Assembly: GCF_965638725.1 (NCBI RefSeq)
Contig: NC_134951.1
Location: 4,030,001 to 4,094,000, forward strand
From: Aptenodytes patagonicus
Lineage: Eukaryota; Chordata; Aves; Sphenisciformes; Spheniscidae
DNA: 64,000 nt
Reading direction: 5' to 3'
The notes below the pieces were generated by a model. It searched no databases. It saw only the letters and a program-made list of their open reading frames with translations, and had not been told where the DNA came from. The position numbers were made by a program, and so were the translations under genes. Shown here in pieces: positions 13,501 to 25,000 of the stretch (the first letter of the stretch is position 1; each line of letters opens with the position of its first letter).

Positions 13501-16500
13501 TGAGCTGGCTTATTGGCTTACTTTTCTTGCAGTAAACCCCAACTGAGGCCCAAATACAATTAAGCCCAGGTTTGAGCAAGAATCTCGTAGTATTGTTTTG
13601 CAGAGCATCTGGGGGGATGATATGACTTCATTGCAGTGCTTGTGGGAAGATTTCAGAGAACTTAGCAAAACAATAAATGACAAGCAAATTTTGAGATGCG
13701 TTTCCATGCTATAACTCAAAGGGGTACCAATTCAAAATAGTGAGAACCACAAAAGAGATTTCACTGATCACCTTCGGTCAACATGGCAAAGGTTCTGGAT
13801 TTCCAGAATGCTTCGCAAGAAACTAAGCCTGAAGTGATGCAGAGCTCTAGTTAGTGTTGGTGAGGATCCGGGCAGAGAAAGTGGTACGCTTCTATGCGGG
13901 GCGGGGAGTAAGCTTATGGGAGGGAAGAAGGGATAAAGAGCCAGCAAAACCTCAGCATTGTCAGGGTAGCAACACTGGTGTCCTTGGGATGCGTTGACAT
14001 CTGTTGGGATGCGTACGTCCTTGGGATATGTTCTGCTCGTTCACACTCTTATTCCTTTCTACCTTTTTCCTTCACAGGGAAGGTGCATCAGTGTTAGTCC
14101 ATGGGACCGAAGGAACTGATTCGACACTCCAGGTAACTTCTCTGGCACAGATTATCTTGGATCCAAGGTGCAGGACCATACGTGGCTTTGAATCTCTTGT
14201 TGTGAGGGAGTGGCTGCAGGTAAGAAATGCCTACAGACAAAATGGGAATGTACTCCAGTGACAGTTGTATTGAGAAATAGCCTGAGAGGCAGTGAACGGG
14301 TTGGGCCTTGTCGCAGCCCTGCTTAGTGTGAATGGCCTTTGTCCTAAAAGCAACATCATTAACCGAGTCATTTCTACCTCTGGCACTCCATGGGGCCTCT
14401 GCCTCTCATGGTTGGTTGTGATTTTGGGGAACTGCCTGTTTTGAGCGCTCAGAGTGAACATCTCTTCAGAGAACAGTGGTCAGACTAAACCACAAAAGAG
14501 TTCTAGTCTTTGTACTCTTGCAGCTAATATCCTCAGCCTGGCCCTTTGGTGCACCTACGCCAGTTTGTTCTTGGTAAAATTCTCTGATCAAATACAGTGC
14601 TATTTACGTAGCCTGGAAAAGGCAGCAAAGTTGGTCATGGCTGCTAGCAATTTGTTACTGGATGCTTGATGAAATTACGGTTGTAGAAAAGAGTAGTAAG
14701 AGCATAGTTGCATGGACAGAACTAGCTCTGAAGTCTTTTTGCTACATGTACTCACATCCCATTAATCTGTGTGTGATGCTCTCTCTGGTTCTTGTGTATA
14801 GGCTGGTCACCCTTTTCAGCAGCGCTGTGCCCAATCAGCCTATTCAAATAGCAAGCAGAAATGGGAGGCCCCAGTGTTTCTCCTCTTTTTGGACTGTGTG
14901 TGGCAAATCCTTCGTCAGTTCCCTTGCTCTTTTGAATTCAACGAACAGTTCCTCATCATGCTCTTTGAACATGCTTACGCTTCACAGTTTGGGACTTTCC
15001 TGGGAAACAACGAAAATGAAAGGTTGGTGAAGGCTGCTTGCTTTGAACCCTTTAAATATCAGGCTGCGTCTGAACAACAAAAAAAAGTCTCTTGGTTTGA
15101 AAAAGGGTGAGGGTGCTTGTGTGGTCTCCCCTAGCACAGGTGAGCTCCTCTTGTTGCCTTTATGTAGTCTGCTGCAATGTTAGGGAGCTTGTCCCTCTTA
15201 CAAGTGGGATATTGTGACTAAAGCAATTTGTGGCTTGGTCAGGGAGTTGAATTCGTCTTCTCCAAGTCCAAGCTAATACCTTAGACTGTCTTTTCTGTTT
15301 CCTGCGTGGCCTTAAAATCTCCACCCATCGCCAGTTTATATAGTCTCTTACACAGAAACTCTTTCCATAAAAGAACAAACAGCTAGAGTTCAACAATGAC
15401 GTGAGTCATAGCTGTGGGAAGCAAACTTGCCCATGCAGGCCTGGAGGAGAAGGTCAAGGCAGTCCGAGGCCAAAGCTGGAAAGTCTGGTTCTTACCTTAG
15501 CTGTCAGGGAGGAACATGACTCTGTAGCCTGGTGGTCCCGACGCCCCCAGGAAAGGAAGGCTTTGGGCTTTGCATCATCCACTAACTGCTGAAAGTGGAA
15601 AACATGGAAGAGGTTCTTTCAGAAGGATCCGCCTCACAGTTACAGCATGGGCAAAAGCTTTTGCTTGCTTGGCTACGAGCATCATGACTCGGTTTGAGGT
15701 CTTTTTGGCCATGCACTAGTACAACTTCAACAGAAAGACCAAAAAAATCCCTCCAGCTGTAACCTGTGACTTGGAGAAATGTGAACTGGCAATCTGCGCT
15801 GGATGAGGCTTTGAGCGAATGTTACGAGCTCTCAGATGGACGCTCGTGCAACTTTGAAAGGAAGCAGCCAGGACTGCATTCTGCTGGAGTCTACCTTGTC
15901 AGGGAATGATAGGCCTGTGCTGAGCTTGCTTACAGGCTTGTGGCGTTTAAGGTACTTGAGCAGACCAGCGCCTAGCTTCTGAATCCTAGCCTGGGTTAGA
16001 TGCTGTGCTGTACCAGTGGGGCAGCTCCAGGCATGCCCTGAGTAGGGCTGTGGGAATAGTAAACAGGGTGGAGCCCTGGAGGAGAGGACTAGAGCCTCCC
16101 ACGGCAGATGGCAGCTGCCAGAGAGGTTTGGATTCCTGTTTTGAACTTGGCAGTTCTGTTCTCGGGACTCCTGACTCCAGTAAGACCATGTCTGATGCTC
16201 TCCTGCTTAACTGAAGAGCACTGAATGAGCAGAAGGGAAAAATAGAACCGATACTACAGAAAGAAGGCAATTTAAAGCTTGCTATAAACCTCTCTGCCCT
16301 AAAAGTAATCTTTGCTTAGAAGAGACTCTTCTGTCTTCTGCAGGGCTGCTGAACTGGTCACCTGCAAAACCAAGTTAGACTTGAAACCAGTAAGATGAAA
16401 TTTGAAAGAGTATTGAATGTTACATGTAATAACCTGCCTGTCACATCTGAACGCGTCAGCCTGTGAGCACAGAAAATGTTTGCAGCCTGTTGTTAAGCTT

Positions 16501-18189
16501 GTGCTGTCTGAAGCATTCACAGGGATGGCAAATCTCCTGCCTGAGTGGCAGTTCAATTTGCTGTGCAAGCAGAATGAGGTTTGCCAGAATCTAAGGGACA
16601 GAGACCCCTGTGTAACTCCTGGAGGTGGGTTTGACCCAGGAAAACAGCACTGCTTTCTCTGTGCCCTGATGCTTCCTGCCACCAGAGGGACCTGATCAGA
16701 CGTGCCCATTGCGCGAGCCCAGCAATAACACCGCTTTAATGCGCTCCGAGAATTGCACTACGATCCTTCCTTGATGCAGACCTACCACACCTCCCAGCTC
16801 TGTCTTAACACGGGAGTTCAATCCCTTTCAAAACCTGGCGGTCGAACCAATTTTGGGGAGGTGACTGATTCTTCATCTGGACAGAAGGCAGCTAGCTTCC
16901 ACCCAACTTATAAATGTTATTTCCCCATTTTTCTTCAAAACTAACTGTAATCGTCCAGGTTGAGTAACTTGCTTTAGGTGTACACCCTGCGCCGTGTTGG
17001 TGAGAGGTATTGAAGGGATTAGCCTGAATTGTCTGGGCTAGTAGCACATGGGGAAGCTTGTGGCATTCCAGTCTGCGGGGTTCTGACAAAACAAAACGAG
17101 TCTTTACAGTATAAAAGTGAAAGCTGACTTGTTCCTATGGGTTTGTTAGGTCTAAACTGAAGCTGCCGCAAAAGACTATGTCCCTGTGGTCCTGGGTGAA
17201 CCGGTCTGAAGAGCTGAGCAAATTCCAGAATCCTCTTTTTGAGGCCAACAGCCTTGTCATCTGGCCCTCCGTTGCCCCGCAGAGCCTGCAGCTCTGGGAA
17301 GGTAAGCCAGGCTTGCTTTTTCTGTTACAGGCTATATATATTTTGTGGCTACTCGTGAAGCTTCTTAAGGGTTCGCTCTTGTTGTCTCTGCTCCGTGCTT
17401 CGTCTGTCTCAGCTGATGGTGATCTCCTTCCCTTTGAAATCTGTTATTTTTGGCATGTGCCATCCCCAGAGGCATAGTGCTTTCTCCTTCTAAGGTTTGG
17501 TGACATGCTACTCTTTGCCAGGGAGCCTTACTAGTACCGTTTAACCTCCTGGCGCAGTATTTCTGCAGCGATACAGCCTAATCTATAGATGTTCTGCAGG
17601 CCTCAGGCTTTTGTTCTGCATCAACCAAGACGTCCCTTTCTCCATTAGTGGCCATGCTGGCCAGGATAATCTGTGTGCAGTAGGCTCCCTGCTGCAGAAA
17701 CCTTCTCCGTCCCGTGTACGCTGAAGAGTTAATTACAGTGAAGCAAGCAGGCTGTCATGGCAGGGTGGAGACCGAATATGGATTGGTCTGACCAGTATAT
17801 GAGAAAAGGAATGAAAACGCCTCATTTCTTCCTTTATTAACCTTGTTTAATAGAATGGTGAACTTGGAGAGGAGGGTCAGTATTTCTAAACGCTATTTAG
17901 GGGGGAGGATAAGGAAAAAAATGCATAGACTGTATGCCCATTACTTGAGAGCTGATGGGATATGAATAACGTTTCCTCCCTGTAACAAGAAACCCTACTG
18001 ACTCGTGCTGTCTCTGGACTTTCAGGTGTCTTTCTTCGGTGGAACAGGCCTTCCAAGTTCTTAGACGAAGCCCATGAAGAGATGATCAACATTATAAAAT
18101 ACAACAAGGAACTTCAGGCAAAGGTTAATGCATTGAGGAGGCAGCTAGCAGAGATGGAAACAGATGATAGGATGCAGGAGAACCTGTGA
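7343..18189 (+). CDS. MTMR9: Myotubularin-related protein 9 (3' part, seven coding exons)
   Basis: Myotubularin-family pseudophosphatase. In the known family it has no activity itself but binds MTMR6, MTMR7 and MTMR8 through its coiled coil and raises their activity on PI3P and PI(3,5)P2 at endosomal membranes. Seven exons join in frame through GT-AG introns: 7343-7516, 9536-9753, 11369-11530, 14078-14219, 14802-15022, 17150-17301 and 18026-18189. They give 410 codons plus TGA. Mammalian MTMR9 is 549 residues by my recollection, so about 139 N-terminal residues (the PH-GRAM domain) should lie upstream of position 1; I could not find them in 1-7342. The position of the active-site loop reads [12 protein letters not shown], where active family members have HCSDGWDRT, so the Cys and Arg are replaced. 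The last exon carries a heptad-rich coiled coil. All frames are intact. Identification is very secure. Confidence 0.96.
9536..9753 (+). CDS. MTMR9: MTMR9 coding exon B
   Basis: Acceptor CTCGCAG and donor GTGGGT. 218 bp, phase 0 to phase 2. It encodes [11 protein letters not shown] through [12 protein letters not shown] and the first two bases of an Arg codon, including the family segment [10 protein letters not shown]. Confidence 0.95.
11019..11038. repeat. Perfect 20-bp palindrome
   Basis: The 20 bases from ACATTTTCCA to TGGAAAATGT read the same on both strands. It lies in the MTMR9 intron about 330 bp upstream of exon C. The half site TTTCC/GGAAA resembles NFAT/STAT-type cores, but no function can be assigned. 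Confidence 0.9.
11369..11530 (+). CDS. MTMR9: MTMR9 coding exon C
   Basis: Acceptor CCCGAAG and donor GTAAAT. 162 bp, phase 2 to phase 2. It encodes [17 protein letters not shown] through LAAQCID. The region matches the helical segment just before the catalytic loop of myotubularins. Confidence 0.95.
13975..14036 (+). repeat. Short imperfect repeat of a CTTGGGATGCGT-type unit
   Basis: Three near copies of TTGGGATGCG/TTGGGATATG, two of them preceded by GTCC, lie just upstream of MTMR9 exon D. This is a small local tandem expansion in the intron with no evident role. Confidence 0.6.
14078..14219 (+). CDS. MTMR9: MTMR9 coding exon D (degenerate catalytic loop)
   Basis: Acceptor TTCACAG and donor GTAAGA. 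142 bp, phase 2 to phase 0. It encodes [18 protein letters not shown] and onward to REWLQ. The CX5R phosphatase signature has Gly in place of Cys and Ser in place of Arg, as expected of MTMR9, so the protein should lack phosphatase activity. Confidence 0.95.
14802..15022 (+). CDS. MTMR9: MTMR9 coding exon E
   Basis: Acceptor TGTATAG. The donor is GTTGGT, unusual at +3 but required to keep the frame into the next exon. 221 bp, phase 0 to phase 2. It encodes [18 protein letters not shown] through [11 protein letters not shown], including [17 protein letters not shown]. Confidence 0.94.
17150..17301 (+). CDS. MTMR9: MTMR9 coding exon F
   Basis: Acceptor TTTGTTAG and donor GTAAGC. 152 bp, phase 2 to phase 1. 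It encodes [17 protein letters not shown] through APQSLQLWE. Confidence 0.95.
18026..18189 (+). CDS. MTMR9: MTMR9 terminal coding exon (coiled coil, stop)
   Basis: Acceptor CTTTCAG. It begins in phase 1 and ends with TGA at 18187-18189. It encodes [15 protein letters not shown] followed by a heptad-patterned helix ([17 protein letters not shown], then LRRQLAEME). This is the coiled coil used for heterodimer formation with active MTMR6/7/8. Confidence 0.95.
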
Positions 18190-21100
18190 GCTGGCAGGGC
18201 TTTGCCTCAGGTCTTTCCTTCCCGGTCCCCTTTACGTTAAAGACTAAACATGGAACGTGCATGTATTGCAGAGCCCTCTGGGTACAGCTGACCCTCAGTC
18301 CTCCCACTGCTGAAACCTTCACTTCACACTATATACCTCCCTGCTTCTTGGGAGGGATTTTTGTTTTGTTTACAGAAGACATACACAACTGGGCGTAGTG
18401 TCCTCTCTTGGCAGCTTTTCTGTCTCGAAATTGCGTCAGTGGCAGCAGAAGCGGGAACTCTTACCTCTACCCAACTGTATGGATGACCAGGATGGGCCAA
18501 GAGACAGGATGTTTCCAATTTATTTTGGACTTTTTCTGGTTTTGTTGAACTCTCTAAACACTCGGCAGGATTAAAATACAAAGTTATGTATAGATAGGTA
18601 AAGGCATTTTGTCTGAAAGCACCTTTTCTCTCCAAGAGTAAGGAAGGCAGCTTAGTTCTTTAGTTTCCTAGAAAAACTAGAAAATGGTATAACCTAACTA
18701 CAGGTTCTGCCAGTCTATATGATACTCTCAGTAGCCTTCACATCTAACACTTGGTTTTTTTGTGTTAAGCATTGTCTTGGGAGCAGTAAGTTGAATACCA
18801 AACCAGAGCAAGAAATTTCAGTGCAATACAGAACTGAAGTAAGGATTCTGCTGCTAATGTTTAAGCCATGACCTTCAGGTGGAATTGTCCCTCATGGACA
18901 AATACCTCCTAAGGAATAACAAACTGTTTTATTTTACCTGGAAAACAAAAAGGTTAAGTAGTTGGCGGAGGTGTGCGCTTGCAAAAACGGTGGCTCAGAG
19001 CTGTCCTTCACGCTGCCCTCTTGAAACTTCAGACTGCACTGGCTGGTTTTGTACACTTGAACAGGTTCACAGCATTGCTAGGGCACAAGAGCAGCGCTTT
19101 ATCTACAGCTCAACAAAACACTTCTGCTCCACCTGGTGCGCTTTTTCCTCTCGTGCTCTTACTTACACATTTTGTGAAACGTCAAAAGCAGAAGTTGGGA
19201 GTTAAGGTGATCTTAACATGTCAGGTAGCTGCTGCAGATTAAGAGGCCGTCACACGACAAAAATGCTAATAGGTTAGGTCATTTGTAGCTGCTAAAACTG
19301 CTTAAAGACTTTAGGGATAAGCTTTTTTCCAAGTAACTTTGTATTTTGTAGCTGATCTTTGTGTTTCTGTGACTGCAGTCTGCTTTTATAAAACCAGAGC
19401 TTTTGCTAGAGATTTTTTTTTTCTCCTTTAAAAAGACAGATAAGAGTGGGTCTGAAATATCAACTCACCTAGACACTTGTTCAGCTTGATTCCATTGGTA
19501 GCTGTACATGACTGAGCAGACTTGAATTAACAACGGCGCATGTGGCTGGGACTATCTTAAAAAGTGCTTGCTGTTAGCCTGTTTCTACTGAAATGAACGG
19601 AGCTGCGTTAGGTCAGTGTTGACCTCTGGAAACTGTTGAGCTTCTGTGACGCTTCATGCTCTTTTGGAATGAAGCTGCCTTTATTTAAAAGCCACTTCAC
19701 ATGAAGATAGATACATGTGAAAATGCAGGACCTTTAGTTGTCATAGAAGTATCTGGAGACTAATCTTCTGCAAAAATCATGTAACCACTAAATATGTTCT
19801 GAGAAAATTTCTATAACCAAGGAAGCTACATAAAATTATGTGATAGTGATTAAGTGCTACCTTAATGCCTTTTGCTTCAGTCCTTACTTCCTTAATTGTG
19901 GTGTTCTTGACTAACCTAAACTTAGTCCTAAAGTCATCTGGCTTAAAAAAATAAAAAGATCCCTTTTAAACCGTTGTTCACTTAAGGCAGAAGAATAATT
20001 CACCCTTACCAATTTCTTCTTAGGTTTGGAGAGCAACAGTCTTGTTCACTAAAATCAAGTCTGACGTAGGGAGTGCCTCTCGGGGCGGCTGGCGATCTGT
20101 ACTGCCTCACAGGGGAGGCCCAAGTTGGCCGTGCCTTCCTCCCGCCTCCAAACGCTGGCTTCTGGAGCTACCTTCTGGGTATACCGCAAACGTAAGCCCT
20201 TAAAATCATTGCTCACCCTTTAAAATTATGTCTATGGGATCTGCACCTGCCTGGATGGCGTATCCCTATCCAACTCAGAATTTGGACTGTTCCCGTACAT
20301 CTGAAATACGGTCTCGCTAGCCAGATGGGAAGGATTCAGAAGGCACTGTTTTCCCCATAATAGACTATACATAAAACACACTTAAAGGTTATGCAATTTC
20401 CTAACATAGTAATTATATATTGAGCTAAATAATAGAGAAGCAAAGAGGGGTTTTTTTTGATCTAATTGCCTGGCTGCTCTAGTCTCTCATGCAAGCTGCG
20501 GGCGTCTGAGGAAATTGGGTAACCAGCTGTGACAGCTAACAAAAGGCAGAAAATTCTCTCTGAGCTGGCATTTCATCTTCGACTTATGTATCGGGACTGA
20601 ATCCACACCCAAGCGCTGTGTGCTCGCCTCGGCTTAGCGGTAGAGCGGATCACAGCCTTCATGGGAAAATGCTAGTGTCGTTCTGAGCAGCCACAGCGGT
20701 TTCTTCCCCGATTCCTCTGCCGTGCATCACCCTGTAGTCAGTGCAAACAGCAGGAGCTGGAGGCTTAAGTTAACCTGCAGATAATCACCTTCATGAGACG
20801 TGACCTGGAGCGGTCCTGCAAGGTGTTGCACAGCGATGGAGTTGAGACAAGATGTGTGGACCCTTGCAGGCCCTCCTGGGAGACGACCGTTCACAGACCT
20901 CTTGGTGTCGTTCACTCACCTCTCTGTGTGGGGCTACTTGCACGTTCCCTTTTAACCTTTTCATTCCCAGCGCTTCCCAGGCTCCAGTCTGCTGGCTACT
21001 GGTGTAATACACAGAGGAGCGCTCCAGTTCTTTGCTTACCTGCATGTCCACCGTATTTATTCACATATTTAATATTGATGATCGGCTTGCTTCCTCTTAG

Positions 21101-22030
21101 AGGGGGATGTCTGCTGGACTCTGCCTCATGAAGTCACTGACACCCTGTTTGCAGGTTACCTGCCTCTTCCTGAGCTGTAAGCGCTGTGGCAGCGCCCAGC
21201 TCCGGCTCTTCAGTCTGACACTGCCTTACGCTCTTGCTGACACCCTCGCTTCTGCTCTTCTGCACATAGCTATTTGTGTAATAAGCTGGACACCGAGGGC
21301 CCCCTTCCCCAAACTCTGGGGTCAATCAATGCGGACGCTCTGCCATTTACCAAAATATAAAAAAAAAAAAAAGGGAAAAGGAACTAACTTGCACAGTTTT
21401 CATAAGGGAATATGTACCTTCAATATTTTGATTGTATTGATCTAACTCTTGAATGTGGCGACCGGTTTAAGTGCACTATTGTCCATGTTGCATATGGTAT
21501 AACTTAAATTGCACTGTACAGCATATTGGCGTCTAATGTATGCTTTGCTAAAGCCTTGGAAAGTGCTATCGTGTAGAGGTTCCTGTATGAGGGGAAAACG
21601 TCTATACCAGCGCTCCCTTTTCTTTTGTAACTGTGTGACATTGAATAGCACTGTGTGATGTGTGCTATGTATCTGTTCACTAGTACAGATTTAAGTGATG
21701 AGTGCACTTCAAACATCTGGAATTGCGGATCGGACTCGGCTGCTGCATCAGTCTTGATTTTGTTTTAAAATGAAATAAGTAACAGGGCTGGGAGTTGTGT
21801 GCTATTGTTAGATGTATGCTGTATGTGTACAGAATCCCAGCCGCTGTGGTGTTGAATATATTGCAAAAAAAAAAAAAAGGTAACAAATCTGAAAGAAACT
21901 ATCATGGCTCAAATTGCTTAGCCATTTGGGGGGAGAAAAACGGATACAAAGCGGCTGTAAACTCTGCTGTAGATATGTTGAGAACATAGTAGAAATTGTC
22001 TGTTCAAATTAAAACCTTGAAGACTCTAAA
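18190..22030 (+). other. MTMR9: MTMR9 3' untranslated region (inferred end)
   Basis: After the stop codon there is a long stretch with no repeats and no exon signals. Its last part, from about 21,380, is rich in T and AT motifs as in a 3'UTR. I place the end shortly after ATTAAA at 22008-22013. An earlier AATAAA occurs at 19950-19955 and a later one at 24102-24107, so shorter or longer forms are possible. Confidence 0.55.
22008..22013 (+). terminator. Candidate polyadenylation signal (ATTAAA) for MTMR9
   Basis: ATTAAA is followed by a T-rich stretch (AGTTCTTTAATT, then TCTTCTTTATTAG). This is a plausible cleavage and polyadenylation context about 3.8 kb after the stop codon. Alternatives are AATAAA at 19950-19955 and 24102-24107. 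Confidence 0.45.
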
Positions 22031-25000
22031 AAGTTCTTTAATTACAGCGCTGAATCTTCTTTATTAGTAGTGCCTTCACTTTCCATTGGAGGGACGTGTG
22101 TGTGACTTGGATGTAAGCTCTCGCCTGAAACTTCGGTTCTTTTCAGCTCCTGCATGTTTTCCTACCCAGCTGAACACGGGCTGCGATGGTCCAAGAGGGG
22201 TTCGTGCTGCAGGGCTGCGTGGAAAGGAGAAGGTTGAGACCCCGAGTCTGTGCATGGCTTGCAGAGCTCTGCTCTCTTGGTTTTGGTCCTTCGACACCAG
22301 CTCTGCACGTGATGGCTAAACAATTCAATTGGCTAAGATTTTTATGCTCGTATTGAACTCTCTAAAGGAAGGCAGGCAGTTGTCTTCAAAGGGAGAGCGG
22401 TGCGGACTGAAGCAAAACCTCGCAAGAAGTCCATCAGCAGAGCTGGGGTCACGGTTACCTGTTGTTTTTTAAGGGAGCTGGGGTACCTCGGCGTACTTGC
22501 CAGGGGAAGGAGCAAAGAAAGGACAAACAGCTCTTGGGGAAACAGAGGCTGTGAACCGCGGACCCCCCTGGGTCTCTCCCGGCTGGTGGGTCAGCAGGCT
22601 CTGAACCACTGGGCTTGTCTGTTTCCCTGCAGCATCGTTCGTGGTCTCTGGAAGGTGAAGAATTTTTGTGGCTTTTGGCATTTCAGCAAATGGAGACTGG
22701 GGGTGTGTGCTGCCCTGCAGCTTGTGCAGTCCCTTATGATAACACAGTGAAGGGTGCTGAAGGTTTTGATGTGAAAAGATTGATATTCAGTCCCTATTTG
22801 TGAAAATGTTTGCAAATGTCCCAGCTGAAACAGAGTGGGTCTATTTTAAAATATTTTTAGCTATAGCCAGGCAGCCTGATTTGGTTTAATCTTGTTTTTT
22901 GGAGGGGAGGGGAGAAAACTCTGATTAAGTGTTGAAATTTCTTTTTATTTCACTTTCCTTCTTATGTTTTTACTTGAGCATGGGTAAGAGGGCATCATTA
23001 GCCCAACAGTTTAAAACCAAATACATAAAGGCTCTAGAATATTTAAAAGGACAGAAAGCCATGTGTTGGATTCAAACTACAATTGAGATGCCACTCACGA
23101 AAACACGATGCCTTTAAAGAGCTTGTACTGTGCAAACAGGCTGTTCAGGGCAGCCGTGATGGATTTCTTTAGCCCATATTGTCTGCGTGTAAAACGTGAT
23201 GTTTTGATTCAACACACAGAAACACCTGATGGGAGGGAGTGGAGGAGACAGAGGCAGATTCTGCTCGCTGCCTGGTCTGTGGCTCGCTTCAACTCTAGCC
23301 TGGCTTTCCAAGCCTCCCTTTCTTAAGGCATCTGGCATCGCATCTGTCCCATCTCGCCCCTTTCTAACCTGCTCACCGACTTTGACGAGGCTTTGCAGGG
23401 TAGGGAATAGGAAGGCGATTACGTTCCTACAAGCCGCGTGAGAAGCGGCAGCCTGGCGGGGAAACCAGTTAACCCCTGCGGATGGGATGTCCGCGAGCTC
23501 ACCTCGTTAAATACCGGGTTCCTCTGGCTGGTTGCTGGCTGCGCAGCATCCAAATCCCAGTGTCCTGTACATGCTGTGGCACCAAGAGGTCCTGAGGAAG
23601 CTAGAACTCAGCAGATTGAGGCCGTTGGCATTTCTTTTTTGAAAACCCAAGTGTTTTTGTTTAGTGCCATTGTAGGGTTCTCTTCATGCCGCCAGTTTTT
23701 TTCCCCCCCAAGCAGCGAAAGAAAACAACGAGGAGGGACTACTCTCGTGCATTAAATGTAACTCAAGGATGCTGGACTGCCTTGGGTTGCTCACAGTTTC
23801 TCCTGCTGTGTAAATGTCAAGACAAGCCGGTGGCATTTGTCTTTCGGAGCCGGGGATGATGATCCTTTGATGTTCTGTTGCAAGAGTGTTGCTGATGGCT
23901 TTAGATTACTTTATCTGATGCTGCGGGTCACGCTAATGGAGGCTTTACTCTTAAAGCTCAAAATCTGCTGCCTCAGTATCTTAAAGTACTGGCAGACAAC
24001 CCGGCTAACCACAAAAGAGAAGAAAACCTGTTTCTCATACAAATATTGGGGGGTTTGGACAATTTTTGGTTGTTAATCTAGTGAGCAAAACTTTTGCTTG
24101 AAATAAAATAATCAGGGGGGGGGAAAAGACAACACAGTTGCTGTTGAATTCCTATGGGGATTCACCAGGACGGTGGCATAAATTCAGTGTTTGCTCCTGC
24201 TGCTTTTTAGGGAGAATGTACTTCTGTGCTTGTTTACACGAAACGAGTTGAAGCTCTTCCTTCTTTGTACTGCCATTTACCTTTTAGCCGGTCTTAAGCA
24301 TCGTGGGTCACGGCTGTGCAGGTTAAGGCACGCCGCTGTACATGCTGAAGGATTTAACGTTGCCGTGCAGCGTGCGGGAGGGCTGTAGCCCTGCAAATGA
24401 GGGCTGCCGTAAGAACAAAATGTCCGTTAAATGGACTGTTTGACTTACTGTGGTAAAATGCACGTTACGTCAGTCTTAAAGACCCTGGGTGTAGTTATTA
24501 AAAACCAGGTTTGTTACAGCTTGTACGGTTAGGTTGTAAGAGTTTGCAGGAACTGTTATTGCATATAGAGGATCCGTTTGGTTCATAGCTGTACGGCAGT
24601 GCCAACAGCAACGTTCCCTTTGAACTGTAGGACGAAAAATACAGAACACGCTGCGTATTTGTTGGGGGGGCTGATTGCTGCACGGCGTAATTTTGAGTAC
24701 TTAATCTGAGTAGCTAAAAGCTGATTGTGTAAAGCCGAAGTGTAAAGCAAAAGCTAGTGGACTGGATCATTTATGCTGATTTAAAAGGAGGCATAATTAA
24801 CAGCCCCTAGCCTTAGAGCTTGCCAGAGGCTATGTCCCCAGCCACCTTCAGCTCCAGGAGGTTCTAGCACCTACTTTGTCAAGGGGCGATTCATACACTT
24901 GGGGTACCTTTTTTTTTTTCTTAATTATTCCGACAGTCTGAGTTTGGCATCTGTGTCTAGGACGCAAATCTTCACACGAGGAATACGTGTGGGAGGAGGA

